64,000 nucleotides of DNA from Acinetobacter sp. UBA801 (GTDB lineage Bacteria; Pseudomonadota; Gammaproteobacteria; Pseudomonadales; Moraxellaceae), in contig DBIN01000019.1 of assembly GCA_002296655.1 (NCBI GenBank), forward strand, positions 30,909 through 94,908. The letters run 5' to 3'. Each line of letters begins with the position of its first letter. Within the stretch, counting starts at the first letter, position 1. Under the pieces are notes generated by a model. The model was given only the letters and a program-made list of their open reading frames with translations, had not been told where the DNA came from and did no database searches. This document shows positions 30,974-39,247 of the stretch, one piece after another. Made by a program: the position numbers and the translations under genes.

Positions 30974-32053
30974 TTATTCAGTAGGTCGTTGTAGCTGTTG
31001 CTCTTTTAAATAGTCTTCTGTACGCTGCATTGCTGCTTGAATGTTGACTAGTGCTTGCTCTACATCTGCAAAGGTTTTTGCATTGCCACCACTTAAAGCC
31101 TGACGCCATTTACGTGCCCCAGGCAGGTTTTGGAATAAACCCAAAATATGGCGGGTAATGACAGAAAGTGGTGCACCTTGTTGTAAGCGTTGTTCAATAT
31201 ACGGCAACATGCGCTGCATAATTTCAAAACGGTCAGGCAATTCTAGCCCCCACAATTGTCCAAGCTCTGCCAGTAAATAAGGGTTGTGATAGGCTTCACG
31301 ACCAATCATCACCCCATCGACATGCTTGAGGTGTTGTTGGGTTTCGGCAAGCGTTTTAATGCCACCATTAATTTCAATCAACAATTCAGGGCGGTCTTGT
31401 TTTAGACGATACACATCTTCATAACGCAGCGGTGGTACTTCGCGGTTTTCTTTAGGGGATAAACCTTGTAATAAGGCAATTCGGGCATGCACGATAAAGT
31501 TATTGCAACCTGTTTGAGCCACGGTATCCACAAAATGCAGCATCTCTGCATAAGAGTGCATGTCGTCAATCCCGATTCGATGTTTTACGGTTACAGGAAT
31601 ATCAACCGCTTGACGCATGGCGGCAATACACTCTGCCACCAAGTCTGGCTCTGCCATTAAACATGCGCCAATTTTATTGTTTTGTACTCGATCACTTGGG
31701 CAGCCAACGTTCAGGTTGATTTCATCATAACCCCAGTCTTGTGCCATTTTACTGCAGGTCGCAAGGTCTTTCGGATTTGAACCGCCAAGCTGCAACACAA
31801 TTGGATGTTCTTCCTTGCTGTAATCCAAATGGCGCTTGGCATTACCAAATAAAATTGCGCCAGTGGTTACCATTTCAGTATACAGAATGATATTGGGGTT
31901 AAATAAACGTGCAAAAAAACGGTAATCGCAGGTAGTCCAATCCATCATCGGTGCCACGGAAATACGAGGTTTTATTGAGTTATCAATAAGTTGTGGATTT
32001 TTCAGGGCTTTATCTACATTTTGCATATTGCATTTACTCGCATTTTTACTCAT
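30974..32053 (-). CDS. dusA: tRNA-dihydrouridine(20/20a) synthase
   Basis: A flavin-dependent reductase that makes dihydrouridine in the tRNA D-loop. The 359-residue product has SVAPMMDWTTCDYRFF, TEMVTTGA, QLGGSNP, the catalytic cysteine in NLNVGCPSDRVQ, KHRIGIDD and EINGGIKT. dusA is a known insertion hotspot for phage-type integrases, and an integrase gene begins 75 bp upstream on the other strand. The N-terminal 25 residues before PRISVAPMM may be wholly or partly rewritten by the prophage. ATG 32053 is preferred because GGGGGA lies just upstream; ATGs at 32083 and 32026 are alternatives. Confidence 0.93.
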   Translation of the reverse strand: MSKNASKCNMQNVDKALKNPQLIDNSIKPRISVAPMMDWTTCDYRFFARLFNPNIILYTEMVTTGAILFGNAKRHLDYSKEEHPIVLQLGGSNPKDLATCSKMAQDWGYDEINLNVGCPSDRVQNNKIGACLMAEPDLVAECIAAMRQAVDIPVTVKHRIGIDDMHSYAEMLHFVDTVAQTGCNNFIVHARIALLQGLSPKENREVPPLRYEDVYRLKQDRPELLIEINGGIKTLAETQQHLKHVDGVMIGREAYHNPYLLAELGQLWGLELPDRFEIMQRMLPYIEQRLQQGAPLSVITRHILGLFQNLPGARKWRQALSGGNAKTFADVEQALVNIQAAMQRTEDYLKEQQLQRPTE

Positions 32054-32079
32054 ATTCCCCCATATTTCAGTATTTCGGT

Positions 32080-32125
32080 GCACCGTATTTGCACCGTGAA
32101 ATGGGTTTTGGGTCAGGGTGCAAAT
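32080..32125. promoter_or_regulatory. Repeats between dusA and integrase (putative arm sites/autoregulatory sites at attL)
   Basis: GCACCGT occurs twice in direct orientation (32080-32086 and 32091-32097), and ATTTGCACC (32087-32095) is repeated inverted as GGTGCAAAT (32117-32125), just before the integrase start. Short clustered repeats at this place suit integrase or excisionase binding, or control of int and the rebuilt dusA promoter. This is inferred from position. Confidence 0.5.
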
Positions 32126-32127
32126 TT

Positions 32128-33273
32128 ATGGGTACAGTTACAGAAAGAGTTCTGTCCACTGGTGTGAAAAAATACAGGGCGCAGGTGCGCGTGAAGCGAC
32201 AAGGGCTGCCGAATTTTACAGAGTCTAAGACATTTAGTAAAAGGTCATTGGCTGAAGCATGGATCAAAAAGCGCGAATATGAACTTGAATTGAATCCTGA
32301 AATGATGATTTCTGCAAATATTTCAAAGGGCATGACCTTAGCTGCTGCTTTGGAGAAATATTTAAACGAAGTTGAAGGTTTTGGAAGATCCAAACGCATG
32401 GGACTGCGTTTTTTAACGCATTGGCCAATCGGACAGGTCAAAATTTCAGATTTAACCAGGAAAGATTTCACTGATCATACCTATTTAAGGCGAACAGGTT
32501 ACCCAGAGATCGGTGCAGATCCTATTGAATCAAGTACTGCCTTGCAAGATTTGCAATATTTAAAGGTGGTTTTGACGCATGCGGATCTCGTTTGGGGTGA
32601 AAAAGTGAATCTTTTTGAGCTGGAACAGGCGATGAAAGGTCTTCGCAATGCACGTGTGATCACCAAATCCAAGAAACGTGACCGTTTGCCAACATCAAAT
32701 GAGCTGCAATTACTGACCAATTATTTCTATAAACGTTGGAAAACAAGTAAAACGTCTATGCCTTTGCATCTGATTATGTGGTTGGCCATCTATACCTGCA
32801 GGCGTGAAGATGAATTGACACGACTTTTTTTGAATCAATTTGATCAGCACCACAATGAATGGAAAGTTTTTGATTTAAAAAATCCGAATGGCAGTGCCGG
32901 CAATCATAAAAGTTTTAAAGTGACTGAACAGGCTGAACGTGTCATTAAAGAATTAATGAAGCCTGATGTCCGTGATCAAATGCTTCGTTTAGATTCGGCA
33001 GATCCGTCGGTGTTGTTGCCATTGAATGCAAAATCATTTGCATCACGTTGGCGTGAAGCGATCAAGATGACCGGCATTGAAGATTTACGTTTTCATGATT
33101 TGCGTCATGAAGGAATTACCCGATTGGCTGAAGATGGTTTGACCATTCCCCAGCTGCAGCAGATCAGTTTGCATGAGTCTTGGGAAAGTCTAAGACGTTA
33201 TGTGAATTTGAAAAGCCGTCGTGATCGATTGGATTTTGTGGAAGCCATGAAAGTGGCCAAAAAATTGGTATAA
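32128..33273 (+). CDS. int: Phage tyrosine integrase (dusA-associated)
   Basis: Site-specific recombinase for insertion and excision at dusA. It has 381 residues from ATG 32128; a longer frame upstream runs into dusA sequence and lacks a ribosome-binding site. An N-terminal arm-binding region is followed by a SAM-like core-binding domain (about 70-170) and a catalytic domain from about 190. The predicted active-site residues are all visible: Arg226 (TCRREDEL), Lys261 region (GNHKSFKV), His323-Asp-Leu-Arg326, His349 (SLHESWESL) and nucleophile Tyr358 (RRYVNL). It is convergent with the early operon and ends in its own terminator. Confidence 0.94.
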   Translation: MGTVTERVLSTGVKKYRAQVRVKRQGLPNFTESKTFSKRSLAEAWIKKREYELELNPEMMISANISKGMTLAAALEKYLNEVEGFGRSKRMGLRFLTHWPIGQVKISDLTRKDFTDHTYLRRTGYPEIGADPIESSTALQDLQYLKVVLTHADLVWGEKVNLFELEQAMKGLRNARVITKSKKRDRLPTSNELQLLTNYFYKRWKTSKTSMPLHLIMWLAIYTCRREDELTRLFLNQFDQHHNEWKVFDLKNPNGSAGNHKSFKVTEQAERVIKELMKPDVRDQMLRLDSADPSVLLPLNAKSFASRWREAIKMTGIEDLRFHDLRHEGITRLAEDGLTIPQLQQISLHESWESLRRYVNLKSRRDRLDFVEAMKVAKKLV

Positions 33274-33274
33274 A

Positions 33275-33301
33275 AAAAGCCCCATTTATTGGGGCTTTAT
33301 C
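33275..33301. terminator. Terminator between int and the early operon
   Basis: AAAGCCCC / GGGGCTTT stem with A/T flanks directly behind the int stop codon. It overlaps the last codons of the convergent DUF551 gene and can act on both strands. Confidence 0.8.
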
Positions 33302-33492
33302 AATGGTAACCAGTGCGTGATTTCATGTTCAAAATGACTTCCGATCCATAGACCTTCACCAATATATTTGGCGATTTTGAAATTCTGATCCTCATGCGGT
33401 GGTAAGTGTGCATGCGGTCTGTAAATTAAAACCTTTTCACCCTTTGGTGGAAATTGATCTTTTAAGCTGATCATTTGATACATATTTTGCAT
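33286..33492 (-). CDS. DUF551-like phage protein
   Basis: A 68-residue protein with the layout of the phage DUF551 family: SLKDQFPPKGEKVLIYRP near the start, GLWIGSHFEHEITHWLPL at the end (the ITHWxPL ending is characteristic). Last gene of the leftward early operon; its ATG follows the preceding stop codon immediately. Function unknown. Confidence 0.75.
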   Translation of the reverse strand: MQNMYQMISLKDQFPPKGEKVLIYRPHAHLPPHEDQNFKIAKYIGEGLWIGSHFEHEITHWLPLIKPQ

Positions 33493-33699
33493 TTAGATCA
33501 CCGCGATAAAATCAAAGTGTTTTAGGTTCATGTGCATTGGCGTGAACCAAGTTTTTACCCACATGGTGCGATTGAAAGTCAGTAAACGGTCTTTGCCATC
33601 TTCCTTGAAATATGTAATTCGACTGCCTTTGACTGCAACAATGGTGGCACCTTCAGGTTTTTGTGCCTTTAATTTTTCAATATCTGTTTCGTATTCCAT
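33493..33699 (-). CDS. Hypothetical phage early protein
   Basis: A 68-residue protein, not recognised. The frame extends to 33780, but that extension overlaps the upstream PrtN-like gene, while GAGGG lies 8 bases before ATG 33699. The sequence (ATIVAVKGSRITYFKEDGKDRLL) suggests a small beta-rich fold. It lies between the PrtN-like and DUF551 genes in the same operon. Confidence 0.6.
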   Translation of the reverse strand: MEYETDIEKLKAQKPEGATIVAVKGSRITYFKEDGKDRLLTFNRTMWVKTWFTPMHMNLKHFDFIAVI

Positions 33700-33722
33700 C
33701 GGTTTGCCCTCAATGCACGCGT

Positions 33723-34001
33723 TTAGGCGTGCATATTTATCCAATCTTGTTTTGAAATCTGACTTTGCTTGTTCAGCCAAATTGCCACGTCTGTAATGTT
33801 CACCATGTAAGGGGCCTTTTTAGAATCCTCAGCCTTGAAGGTTGGGAAGGGCAGGTCTTGAAGTGCTGCACGCTTCTTTGCTGTTTCAATGTTCAGATGC
33901 GGTAAAAAGTCTTTTACGACCACCTCCAGTGCTACCACTGGAGACTGATACTTCATGGCCAATAAGAAACTAGAATCAAACTGATTCAATGCAGCGTTCA
34001 T
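33723..34001 (-). CDS. PrtN-like (pyocin activator family) protein
   Basis: A 92-residue protein resembling the PrtN family: SSFLLAMKYQSPVVALEVV, DFLPHLNIETAKKRA, LPFPTFKAEDSKKAPYMVNI and a final DVAIWLNKQ. In Pseudomonas PrtN activates pyocin genes; small PrtN-like proteins are common in prophage early operons, where the function is mostly untested. It is directly preceded by the 107-residue zinc-ribbon-like gene, with no gap. Confidence 0.75.
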   Translation of the reverse strand: MNAALNQFDSSFLLAMKYQSPVVALEVVVKDFLPHLNIETAKKRAALQDLPFPTFKAEDSKKAPYMVNITDVAIWLNKQSQISKQDWINMHA

Positions 34002-34325
34002 TTATGTTTGTTCCTCAGTAGCTGAATAATATTTTTTATCAATTTCAACGTAGTCTTCAATTGATTCATCCCAGATGGATAAATCAGCTTTACAGCAAGG
34101 AGAGACATAGATCATCACGAACTGTTCAGCACCTTCGCCTGTTTGCATATTGATCATTCGTGAATAAACATTTTTATAATGCAATGGTTTAATTGGTTCA
34201 CCAGATCCGCATTGATCACATAAAAAACATTGATCTGCAGTCAGCTCAGGTAATGTCATTAATTCTTTTTGAGCACGGAAAGGATTAAAACCTTCAAATT
34301 CATCATCAAAATCATCTTCAAACAT
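34002..34325 (-). CDS. Hypothetical phage protein with cysteine pairs
   Basis: A 107-residue acidic protein not assigned to a family. CFLCDQCGSG and SPCCKADL give up to five cysteines in zinc-ribbon-like positions, so a small metal-binding domain is plausible. The N-terminus is very acidic (MFEDDFDDEFEGF). It sits between ssb and the PrtN-like gene in the early operon. Confidence 0.65.
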   Translation of the reverse strand: MFEDDFDDEFEGFNPFRAQKELMTLPELTADQCFLCDQCGSGEPIKPLHYKNVYSRMINMQTGEGAEQFVMIYVSPCCKADLSIWDESIEDYVEIDKKYYSATEEQT

Positions 34326-34337
34326 TTTTATTTCCCC

Positions 34338-34691
34338 TTAGTAAGAATTTGCCTGAGGTGCTGAATCCAGCATTTGCATTGTTTCTGCGTGAACTTCTGT
34401 GGTGTAACGTTCTTGGCCACTTTGATCTGTCCATGAGCGTGTACGAAGTTTGCCTTCGATATAGACTTTTGAGCCTTTTTTTAAGTACTGCTGGGCAATT
34501 TCACCTAAGCGGTTTTTGACCACGATACGGTGCCATTCAGTTTGTTCAATCCATTCACCGCTCTGTTTTTTTTGCCATTTTTCAGACGTTGCAATGGAGA
34601 AATTGCAAAGTGAACCGCCATTTGGAAAGCTTTTGCTTTCAGGATTGGCACCTAGTGTTCCAACTAATACGACTAAATTAACGCCACGCAT
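34338..34691 (-). CDS. ssb: Single-stranded DNA-binding protein
   Basis: A 117-residue phage SSB with one OB fold: [59 protein letters not shown] and a short tail. It lacks the long acidic-tipped tail of host SSB. It should coat single-stranded DNA during phage replication together with the primase-helicase upstream in the operon. ATG 34691 is chosen over GTG 34706, which is inside the preceding microprotein frame. Confidence 0.92.
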   Translation of the reverse strand: MRGVNLVVLVGTLGANPESKSFPNGGSLCNFSIATSEKWQKKQSGEWIEQTEWHRIVVKNRLGEIAQQYLKKGSKVYIEGKLRTRSWTDQSGQERYTTEVHAETMQMLDSAPQANSY

Positions 34692-34693
34692 TT

Positions 34694-34777
34694 TTATAAT
34701 TCCCACAATTTATATTGAATAAAGATAGATCCATTGACGAACAGCATGATTTCAACCAGTAGCAGCAAAACTTCCAT
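34694..34777 (-). CDS. Putative 27-residue membrane microprotein
   Basis: Between the 167-residue gene and ssb a short frame reads [16 protein letters not shown] and ends KLWEL. It has a GAGGA site 8 bases before its ATG. The peptide is almost entirely one hydrophobic helix. Its stop codon ends three bases before the ssb ATG. Real translation is likely but unproven; it could instead couple ssb translation. Confidence 0.5.
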   Translation of the reverse strand: MEVLLLLVEIMLFVNGSIFIQYKLWEL

Positions 34778-35255
34778 GTTCTGAGTCCTCAATTTTGGCG
34801 AAGTGGCTGAAATGTCCTGTGAAACATTTCTGATTAAAGGTGAATGGAATGTCTGGATTGTCGATATGACAGACATACAGCTGATCTGTACCAACGATCT
34901 GCGTCACTTCAAAACGCTGATGACTGCTGACAATAAATTTGTAGCGTGCAAATTCATCAGGGATCCACACGGTGTCACCCACTTGGAAGTCGTGAACGGT
35001 GTTGATTTCAGGATCCGTGAACGGCAGGGCATCATCAAAATTAAGAGCTGAAGTTTCCAAGCCATCAGGATGCGCTTTGCCTGTGTCGACAATATTTTTC
35101 ATTTCGTTGATCAAGATGCATGCTTCGGTTGGCATGTGTTGAACGCAATGATGCTGATTTAAAATGCTGTGCAAGCGAAGTACACGTGCTGAAATATCCT
35201 GGTGTTCAGCGATCATGGTGTAATAGCTTTGATCTTTTTGTGTTTGAGCGTTCAT
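34752..35255 (-). CDS. Hypothetical phage early protein
   Basis: A 167-residue protein with no family recognised. The N-terminal third is helical (AEHQDISARVLRLHSILNQ); the C-terminal half (FQVGDTVWIPDEFARYKFIV, QIVGTDQLYVCHID) looks like a small SH3-like barrel. ATG 35255 overlaps the stop of the primase gene (TAATG), and AGGGG precedes it, so translation is coupled. Confidence 0.7.
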   Translation of the reverse strand: MNAQTQKDQSYYTMIAEHQDISARVLRLHSILNQHHCVQHMPTEACILINEMKNIVDTGKAHPDGLETSALNFDDALPFTDPEINTVHDFQVGDTVWIPDEFARYKFIVSSHQRFEVTQIVGTDQLYVCHIDNPDIPFTFNQKCFTGHFSHFAKIEDSEHGSFAATG

Positions 35256-38014
35256 TATTTCTTTGCCCCTAAATTTGGATTGGTGAAGATCCAACACTTC
35301 ACGTTACGGCTTGGTTTACCTGGTACTTCACGACTTTTATTCACTGCTGCCACGTCATCGGCAGGGAAACGGTCTGAGTACACCTGTTTATTGCTTTCAA
35401 TGAATTTGTACTTGCGCGATGTGCGAAGTAATTTCTTCATTTCATTGATTTCAGGCAGCTGCTGATAATTGCGTGCAGCCACTTTGTAAATTTCGTTTAA
35501 GTTGATAGCGATAGTTTGAGCATCGTTGTCATGATGATTGAGTCCCCATTCTGGTGAACGGTTGCCTTGCAAGTACTCATAAACATCCCAGAATTTTTCC
35601 ACATCAGGATGATCACCGTTTAACTGTTCAACACGTTCACGCGCCATTTGTTCAAGCATTTCTTGTGCTTCAAGCATGTCTTCCAAGTCGATTGGCAAAA
35701 CGTGTTTGGCCATTGCTTCGATCAGTGCAGCCACTTGTGCATGACATAAGGCAATACGTGTATGGGTAATACCAATTTCATGATAGTGATCTTCAATTGA
35801 CTGTAACTTTGATGCGTATGTTTCCAAGATCTTGTCTTCATTACGCAGGCAATGGGTCATGAAGGTGCATGCATCTTCAAGTTCCATGCGATCCAGTTCA
35901 TCGACAATGCGTTTGGTTTCCAGTGACTGTCCTTTACGGTCAAAGTACAAGTGCAAAGTACGAGTCAAGATTGCTTCTGAAGCCTGAATTGCTGTGTTCT
36001 GCGAAATTAAAATTGCACCACGGAACGGTGGTTCATAGGTTTCATTCCCTGCAGTCTTTAAACCTTTTGAACGAATCGCACGACCGTTGAAAGCATCCTT
36101 CAATTCATCCCAACTGAATTTGGACTTTTGAACAGCATTACCATTCACGTCATTACGGTCGCCTTCGATCAGGACCACTGGAAGGTTTGCGATCTGTGCA
36201 AAGTTACGGTACACCGCCACGTTTGTAGATTTGTTTGCATCAAAGCCTTCATAGTCTTTACGTCCTGAAAGTTTCCACATCATTTCAATTAAACGTGATT
36301 TACCTGCACCTGCTTCACCGACAATTTCCATAAAAGGGTATGAACTGTGCATGGCACGAATTTGTTCAGCAAAATATGAACCCATCCACCAAGCCAAAGC
36401 CACAATACCTTTGGCACCACGGACTTTATGGAAGTCATTCCACCATGACGGATCAAACTGTTTTTTAGGGTTCAATGTGATCGCTGGTGAACTTGCCAGT
36501 GTCTTAATTTCCTGACGTTTTACTTTGAAAAAGTCATGCTCATTGATCGGGATGATTTGCCCTTTATGCACCGCATATTTTTCAAAGATATAGGTTTGGT
36601 ATTCACGGCTGTAGCCGATGTAATCAATGGTTTTGACTTCACGTAAACGTTCGGTTTCACGTTTGATGAATGTTTCCAAGTGATTATCTGTACCTGTCCA
36701 CATTGCACCAGACATCACAGACATGACACGTGGTTTGAACTTTGAACGTGATGACATTTGGTCAGCCGTAAATGTGGTTTTTGCTTCTGACCACGGACTT
36801 TGCAACTTGAAGTAGTACCAAGATTCATCGGTGATTTCATTGCGCTGGAAGTACAACGGTTCAATCTGAGCGTTGCAAATTTCTTTGGCAGCTGAACAGT
36901 TCTTCAATGCACTGGAACGGATTTCTTTATCAGTAAGAATCTGACCACCATTTTCAGCTGCTTCATTGTTGCGGTCTTCCAGGTGCTGAACTGCTTTGTT
37001 GAATTTGTCATAGTCGAGTTCCCACCAGTACAAACGGAATTTGTGGTTGTAATAGAACATGTGACGACGACCTTCATAGAAGTTGTAAATTAAAAGACCG
37101 GCTTCTTCAGCCGTTTCAGCAATGAGCAATTCACCATAGTGTTTGTACTTTGGGAATTGATCAGGGTTGAGTTTGTCCCATTGGAATAAATCATTCCAAT
37201 CGAGTTTTTTACCGCCATTTGCCGGTGGCTGTGCAGCAGTCGATGACCAACCTTCAGCACGTGAACGTTCATGCCATTTAACGGTATAACCTTTACCTGC
37301 AGAATCATTGTCGAATGCCCAGCGTAAACGTGGCTTATCAATCTTGAGTTCATGGCAACGATCAGCAATTGCTTTGAGCATTTGAGAAGGGTAGTTGACA
37401 CATGACAGGCATGACATGGCTTTTACACCTGACTGACTCAGTGCAATGGCATCAAAGATCCCTTCAGTGATCCAGACCGCTTGGCCTTTTTCCCCTAGAC
37501 GGCAGATTTCATCTAATTCATGTACTGACCATGCTTGGCCAGCATTTTTAAACCCATAGTTAAAGCGTGCTTTTTTATTGCCAAAACGTTCTGGTCGGTC
37601 AATCAGACGTTCCCAATAGTTTTTGTCATCTAGCATAAAGCGAACAGTTGCTGATGATTCTTTGCTGTCTTTATCTGTATAAAACTGCTGGGTGTATTTG
37701 CCAATTAAGTTTTTAAGATCGAAACCACGACCTTCAGATAAAAATGCATCTGCTGCAGCGTTTGGATTGGTGTCGGTTTGTGGGTGATATTCAGACCAAT
37801 CTTTAAATAGATCGTCACAAATATCTTTCACGTGTTCTTCATAGCCACATTTGACCAGACGACCACATTTTACGATACGTGGGTTGTGTGCATGGGTATA
37901 AAGTTCTTTTTTACCGCATTGTGGGCAGACACCTTCACGGAACCATTCGCCACGTGTCTTGAAGCTGAACATTTGTTCAAGACGGTTAATGATGCGGTGT
38001 TTCAATTCGTACAT
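35255..38014 (-). CDS. Phage primase-helicase (zinc finger, toprim, P-loop ATPase)
   Basis: A 919-residue replication protein. It starts with a zinc-binding primase-type domain (CPQCGKKELY and CGRLVKCGY), then a toprim-like region (AVWITEGIFDAIALSQSG and the acidic RWAFDNDSAGKGY), a long middle region, and a P-loop ATPase with GEAGAGKSRLIE, VVLIEGDRND as a Walker-B-like strand and AILISQNTAI. This is the organisation of phage primase-helicases related to alpha of P4 and to DUF927-type proteins, not of the rolling-circle gpA of P2. It is central to the leftward early operon; its ends overlap both neighbours (TAATG junctions). Confidence 0.88.
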   Translation of the reverse strand: MYELKHRIINRLEQMFSFKTRGEWFREGVCPQCGKKELYTHAHNPRIVKCGRLVKCGYEEHVKDICDDLFKDWSEYHPQTDTNPNAAADAFLSEGRGFDLKNLIGKYTQQFYTDKDSKESSATVRFMLDDKNYWERLIDRPERFGNKKARFNYGFKNAGQAWSVHELDEICRLGEKGQAVWITEGIFDAIALSQSGVKAMSCLSCVNYPSQMLKAIADRCHELKIDKPRLRWAFDNDSAGKGYTVKWHERSRAEGWSSTAAQPPANGGKKLDWNDLFQWDKLNPDQFPKYKHYGELLIAETAEEAGLLIYNFYEGRRHMFYYNHKFRLYWWELDYDKFNKAVQHLEDRNNEAAENGGQILTDKEIRSSALKNCSAAKEICNAQIEPLYFQRNEITDESWYYFKLQSPWSEAKTTFTADQMSSRSKFKPRVMSVMSGAMWTGTDNHLETFIKRETERLREVKTIDYIGYSREYQTYIFEKYAVHKGQIIPINEHDFFKVKRQEIKTLASSPAITLNPKKQFDPSWWNDFHKVRGAKGIVALAWWMGSYFAEQIRAMHSSYPFMEIVGEAGAGKSRLIEMMWKLSGRKDYEGFDANKSTNVAVYRNFAQIANLPVVLIEGDRNDVNGNAVQKSKFSWDELKDAFNGRAIRSKGLKTAGNETYEPPFRGAILISQNTAIQASEAILTRTLHLYFDRKGQSLETKRIVDELDRMELEDACTFMTHCLRNEDKILETYASKLQSIEDHYHEIGITHTRIALCHAQVAALIEAMAKHVLPIDLEDMLEAQEMLEQMARERVEQLNGDHPDVEKFWDVYEYLQGNRSPEWGLNHHDNDAQTIAINLNEIYKVAARNYQQLPEINEMKKLLRTSRKYKFIESNKQVYSDRFPADDVAAVNKSREVPGKPSRNVKCWIFTNPNLGAKK

Positions 38015-38253
38015 TAATTTACACCCCGATATTTTGTATCTACGATTTGGAGCCAGTCATTTGCATCTGTAAGCGTCATAAGTTTTTGATCGCAAAGCGC
38101 TTCGATGTAACCTTTTAACTTGAGTGCAGCAATAAAGCGGAAAGGGTCACGAAGTTGAGTCATTTGTTCAATACGCTCGTGCAGTGCTGCTGTACCGTTT
38201 CGGTTTTCAATCTGAGCTTTGCGCTTTTGGCATATTTCTTTTAGTGTTAACAT
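38014..38253 (-). CDS. Hypothetical phage early protein
   Basis: A 79-residue basic helical protein, not recognised (MLTLKEICQKRKAQIENRNG, then FRFIAALKLKGYIEAL). ATG 38253 is preferred over an upstream in-frame ATG that lies inside the previous gene. Its stop overlaps the start of the primase gene. Confidence 0.65.
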   Translation of the reverse strand: MLTLKEICQKRKAQIENRNGTAALHERIEQMTQLRDPFRFIAALKLKGYIEALCDQKLMTLTDANDWLQIVDTKYRGVN

Positions 38254-38302
38254 TCTGTTTACTCTTGCGTGAAATTGTAAACTCCTAAGTATTTTCAGAT
38301 GC

Positions 38303-38497
38303 TTAGGTGTTATTTTTCGCAATGAAAAAAGGGTTATCAGGGTCTGCAATTTTTGACAATTCATTTGCAACGGCTTGACGAATCACATTAGAAATAGTCG
38401 TGCGGTTTTTAGCTGCATGGATCCGCATGTAGTCTTTTTCGGGTTGGGTAAAATGTGCGCCACTCATTTCTGTTCGGTTTTCTTTGACTGTAGACAT
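38303..38497 (-). CDS. Small ribbon-helix-helix-like protein, first gene of early operon
   Basis: A 64-residue protein with a helix-turn-like core (HFTQPEKDYMRIHAAKNRT, TISNVIRQAVANELSKI) that fits an Arc/MetJ-type ribbon-helix-helix fold or a mobilisation-type regulator. Being first in the early operon and facing the repressor gene, it occupies the place of cox/Cro-like regulators in P2-type phages, so a role in the lysis-lysogeny switch or excision is plausible but inferred. Confidence 0.65.
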   Translation of the reverse strand: MSTVKENRTEMSGAHFTQPEKDYMRIHAAKNRTTISNVIRQAVANELSKIADPDNPFFIAKNNT

Positions 38498-38599
38498 TTG
38501 AGTTACCTTTTTTTAAAGTTTCGATATATCAACAGTGTTAAACTGTTAAAGTGATCATATTACGCAATATCGAAATATTCAATAGTATTAGAGGTAAAA
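38498..38599. promoter_or_regulatory. Divergent early promoter/operator region (immunity switch)
   Basis: 102 bp between the early operon and the repressor gene. It contains TTTCGATAT (38519-38527) inverted as ATATCGAAA (38567-38575), and a central dyad AACAGT-N5-ACTGTT (38531-38547). The AACAGTGTTAAA word recurs at 40551-40562. These are probable repressor operators. Confidence 0.7.
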
Positions 38600-38926
38600 A
38601 TGTCGATAAATGATAATTTTTTAGAGCGTGGGGCGCGTTTGAAAGCGGAAAGAAACCGTTTGAAGCTGACTCAACCTGAAATGGCTGAAATTATAGGTAA
38701 AGCAGTCGGATCTATAGTCCGTTATGAAAAGCATGGTGATGCCTTGAACCAGGATCAGCTGATTGCTTTGAGTAATGCAGGATTTGATGTCTTTTATATT
38801 ACGTTTGGTTTAAGAGCTGATACTTTAAGTGAGCCTGAGCATGAAATTGTCACGGCATACCGTAGTCTGGGTGATGATGCCAAGGCTGCTTTTGTCAAAA
38901 TGGTCAAGGCTTATGTGGCACAGTAA
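38600..38926 (+). CDS. XRE-family phage repressor
   Basis: A 108-residue protein with an N-terminal Cro/CI helix-turn-helix (RLKAERNRLKLTQPEMAEII, then SIVRYEKHGDALN) and a short C-terminal helix region (HEIVTAYRSLGDDAKAAFVK) of the type used for dimerisation in small XRE repressors. It has no peptidase domain, so induction would not be by RecA-stimulated self-cleavage; this resembles P2 C rather than lambda CI. It is divergent from the early operon and has its own terminator. Confidence 0.88.
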   Translation: MSINDNFLERGARLKAERNRLKLTQPEMAEIIGKAVGSIVRYEKHGDALNQDQLIALSNAGFDVFYITFGLRADTLSEPEHEIVTAYRSLGDDAKAAFVKMVKAYVAQ

Positions 38927-38950
38927 TTTCAGGGCAAGCCTAAATCATCT

Positions 38951-38976
38951 ACCCCAACCTTAGTTGGGGTTTTTTA
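38951..38976 (+). terminator. Rho-independent terminator after repressor gene
   Basis: CCCCAAC-CTTA-GTTGGGG stem followed by TTTTTT, 25 bases behind the repressor stop. Confidence 0.9.
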
Positions 38977-38981
38977 GTGCT

Positions 38982-39188
38982 TTATATTGCTTTGGCGATC
39001 TGAACGACTTGGTGGTGTAGGGTGTTGAGGAGAGCGTTTAGTTCTTCGCTTGTGATTTCATGCTGTATTGATAGTTTGGTCAGTACAGAAAGTGTTTGTT
39101 CCAAGTTTTGAATTGGAAAGCGTATTTCGTCCAGTATTTCTTCTGCAGTCATGGTGTTATGGCTGTTAATGTCCAGTATTGAGTTCAT
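38982..39188 (-). CDS. Hypothetical phage protein
   Basis: A 68-residue helical protein not recognised (TAEEILDEIRFPIQNLEQTL, HEITSEELNALLNTLHHQV). A strong site (CAGGGGGAACA) precedes the ATG. It lies downstream of rha on the same strand, separated by a perfect 13-bp inverted repeat. Confidence 0.65.
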   Translation of the reverse strand: MNSILDINSHNTMTAEEILDEIRFPIQNLEQTLSVLTKLSIQHEITSEELNALLNTLHHQVVQIAKAI

Positions 39189-39247
39189 TGTTCCCCCTGT
39201 CTATTTATAGTGGGTTTATTTTGCTGAAAATTGTTTAAATAATACAG

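Noticed and set aside
32067-32471. 134-codon minus-strand frame opposite the integrase start
   Set aside because: It overlaps the well-supported integrase gene and has no recognisable features.
33699-33780. Longer start (33780) for the 68-residue early protein
   Set aside because: It would overlap the PrtN-like gene by 58 bases; ATG 33699 has a better ribosome-binding site.
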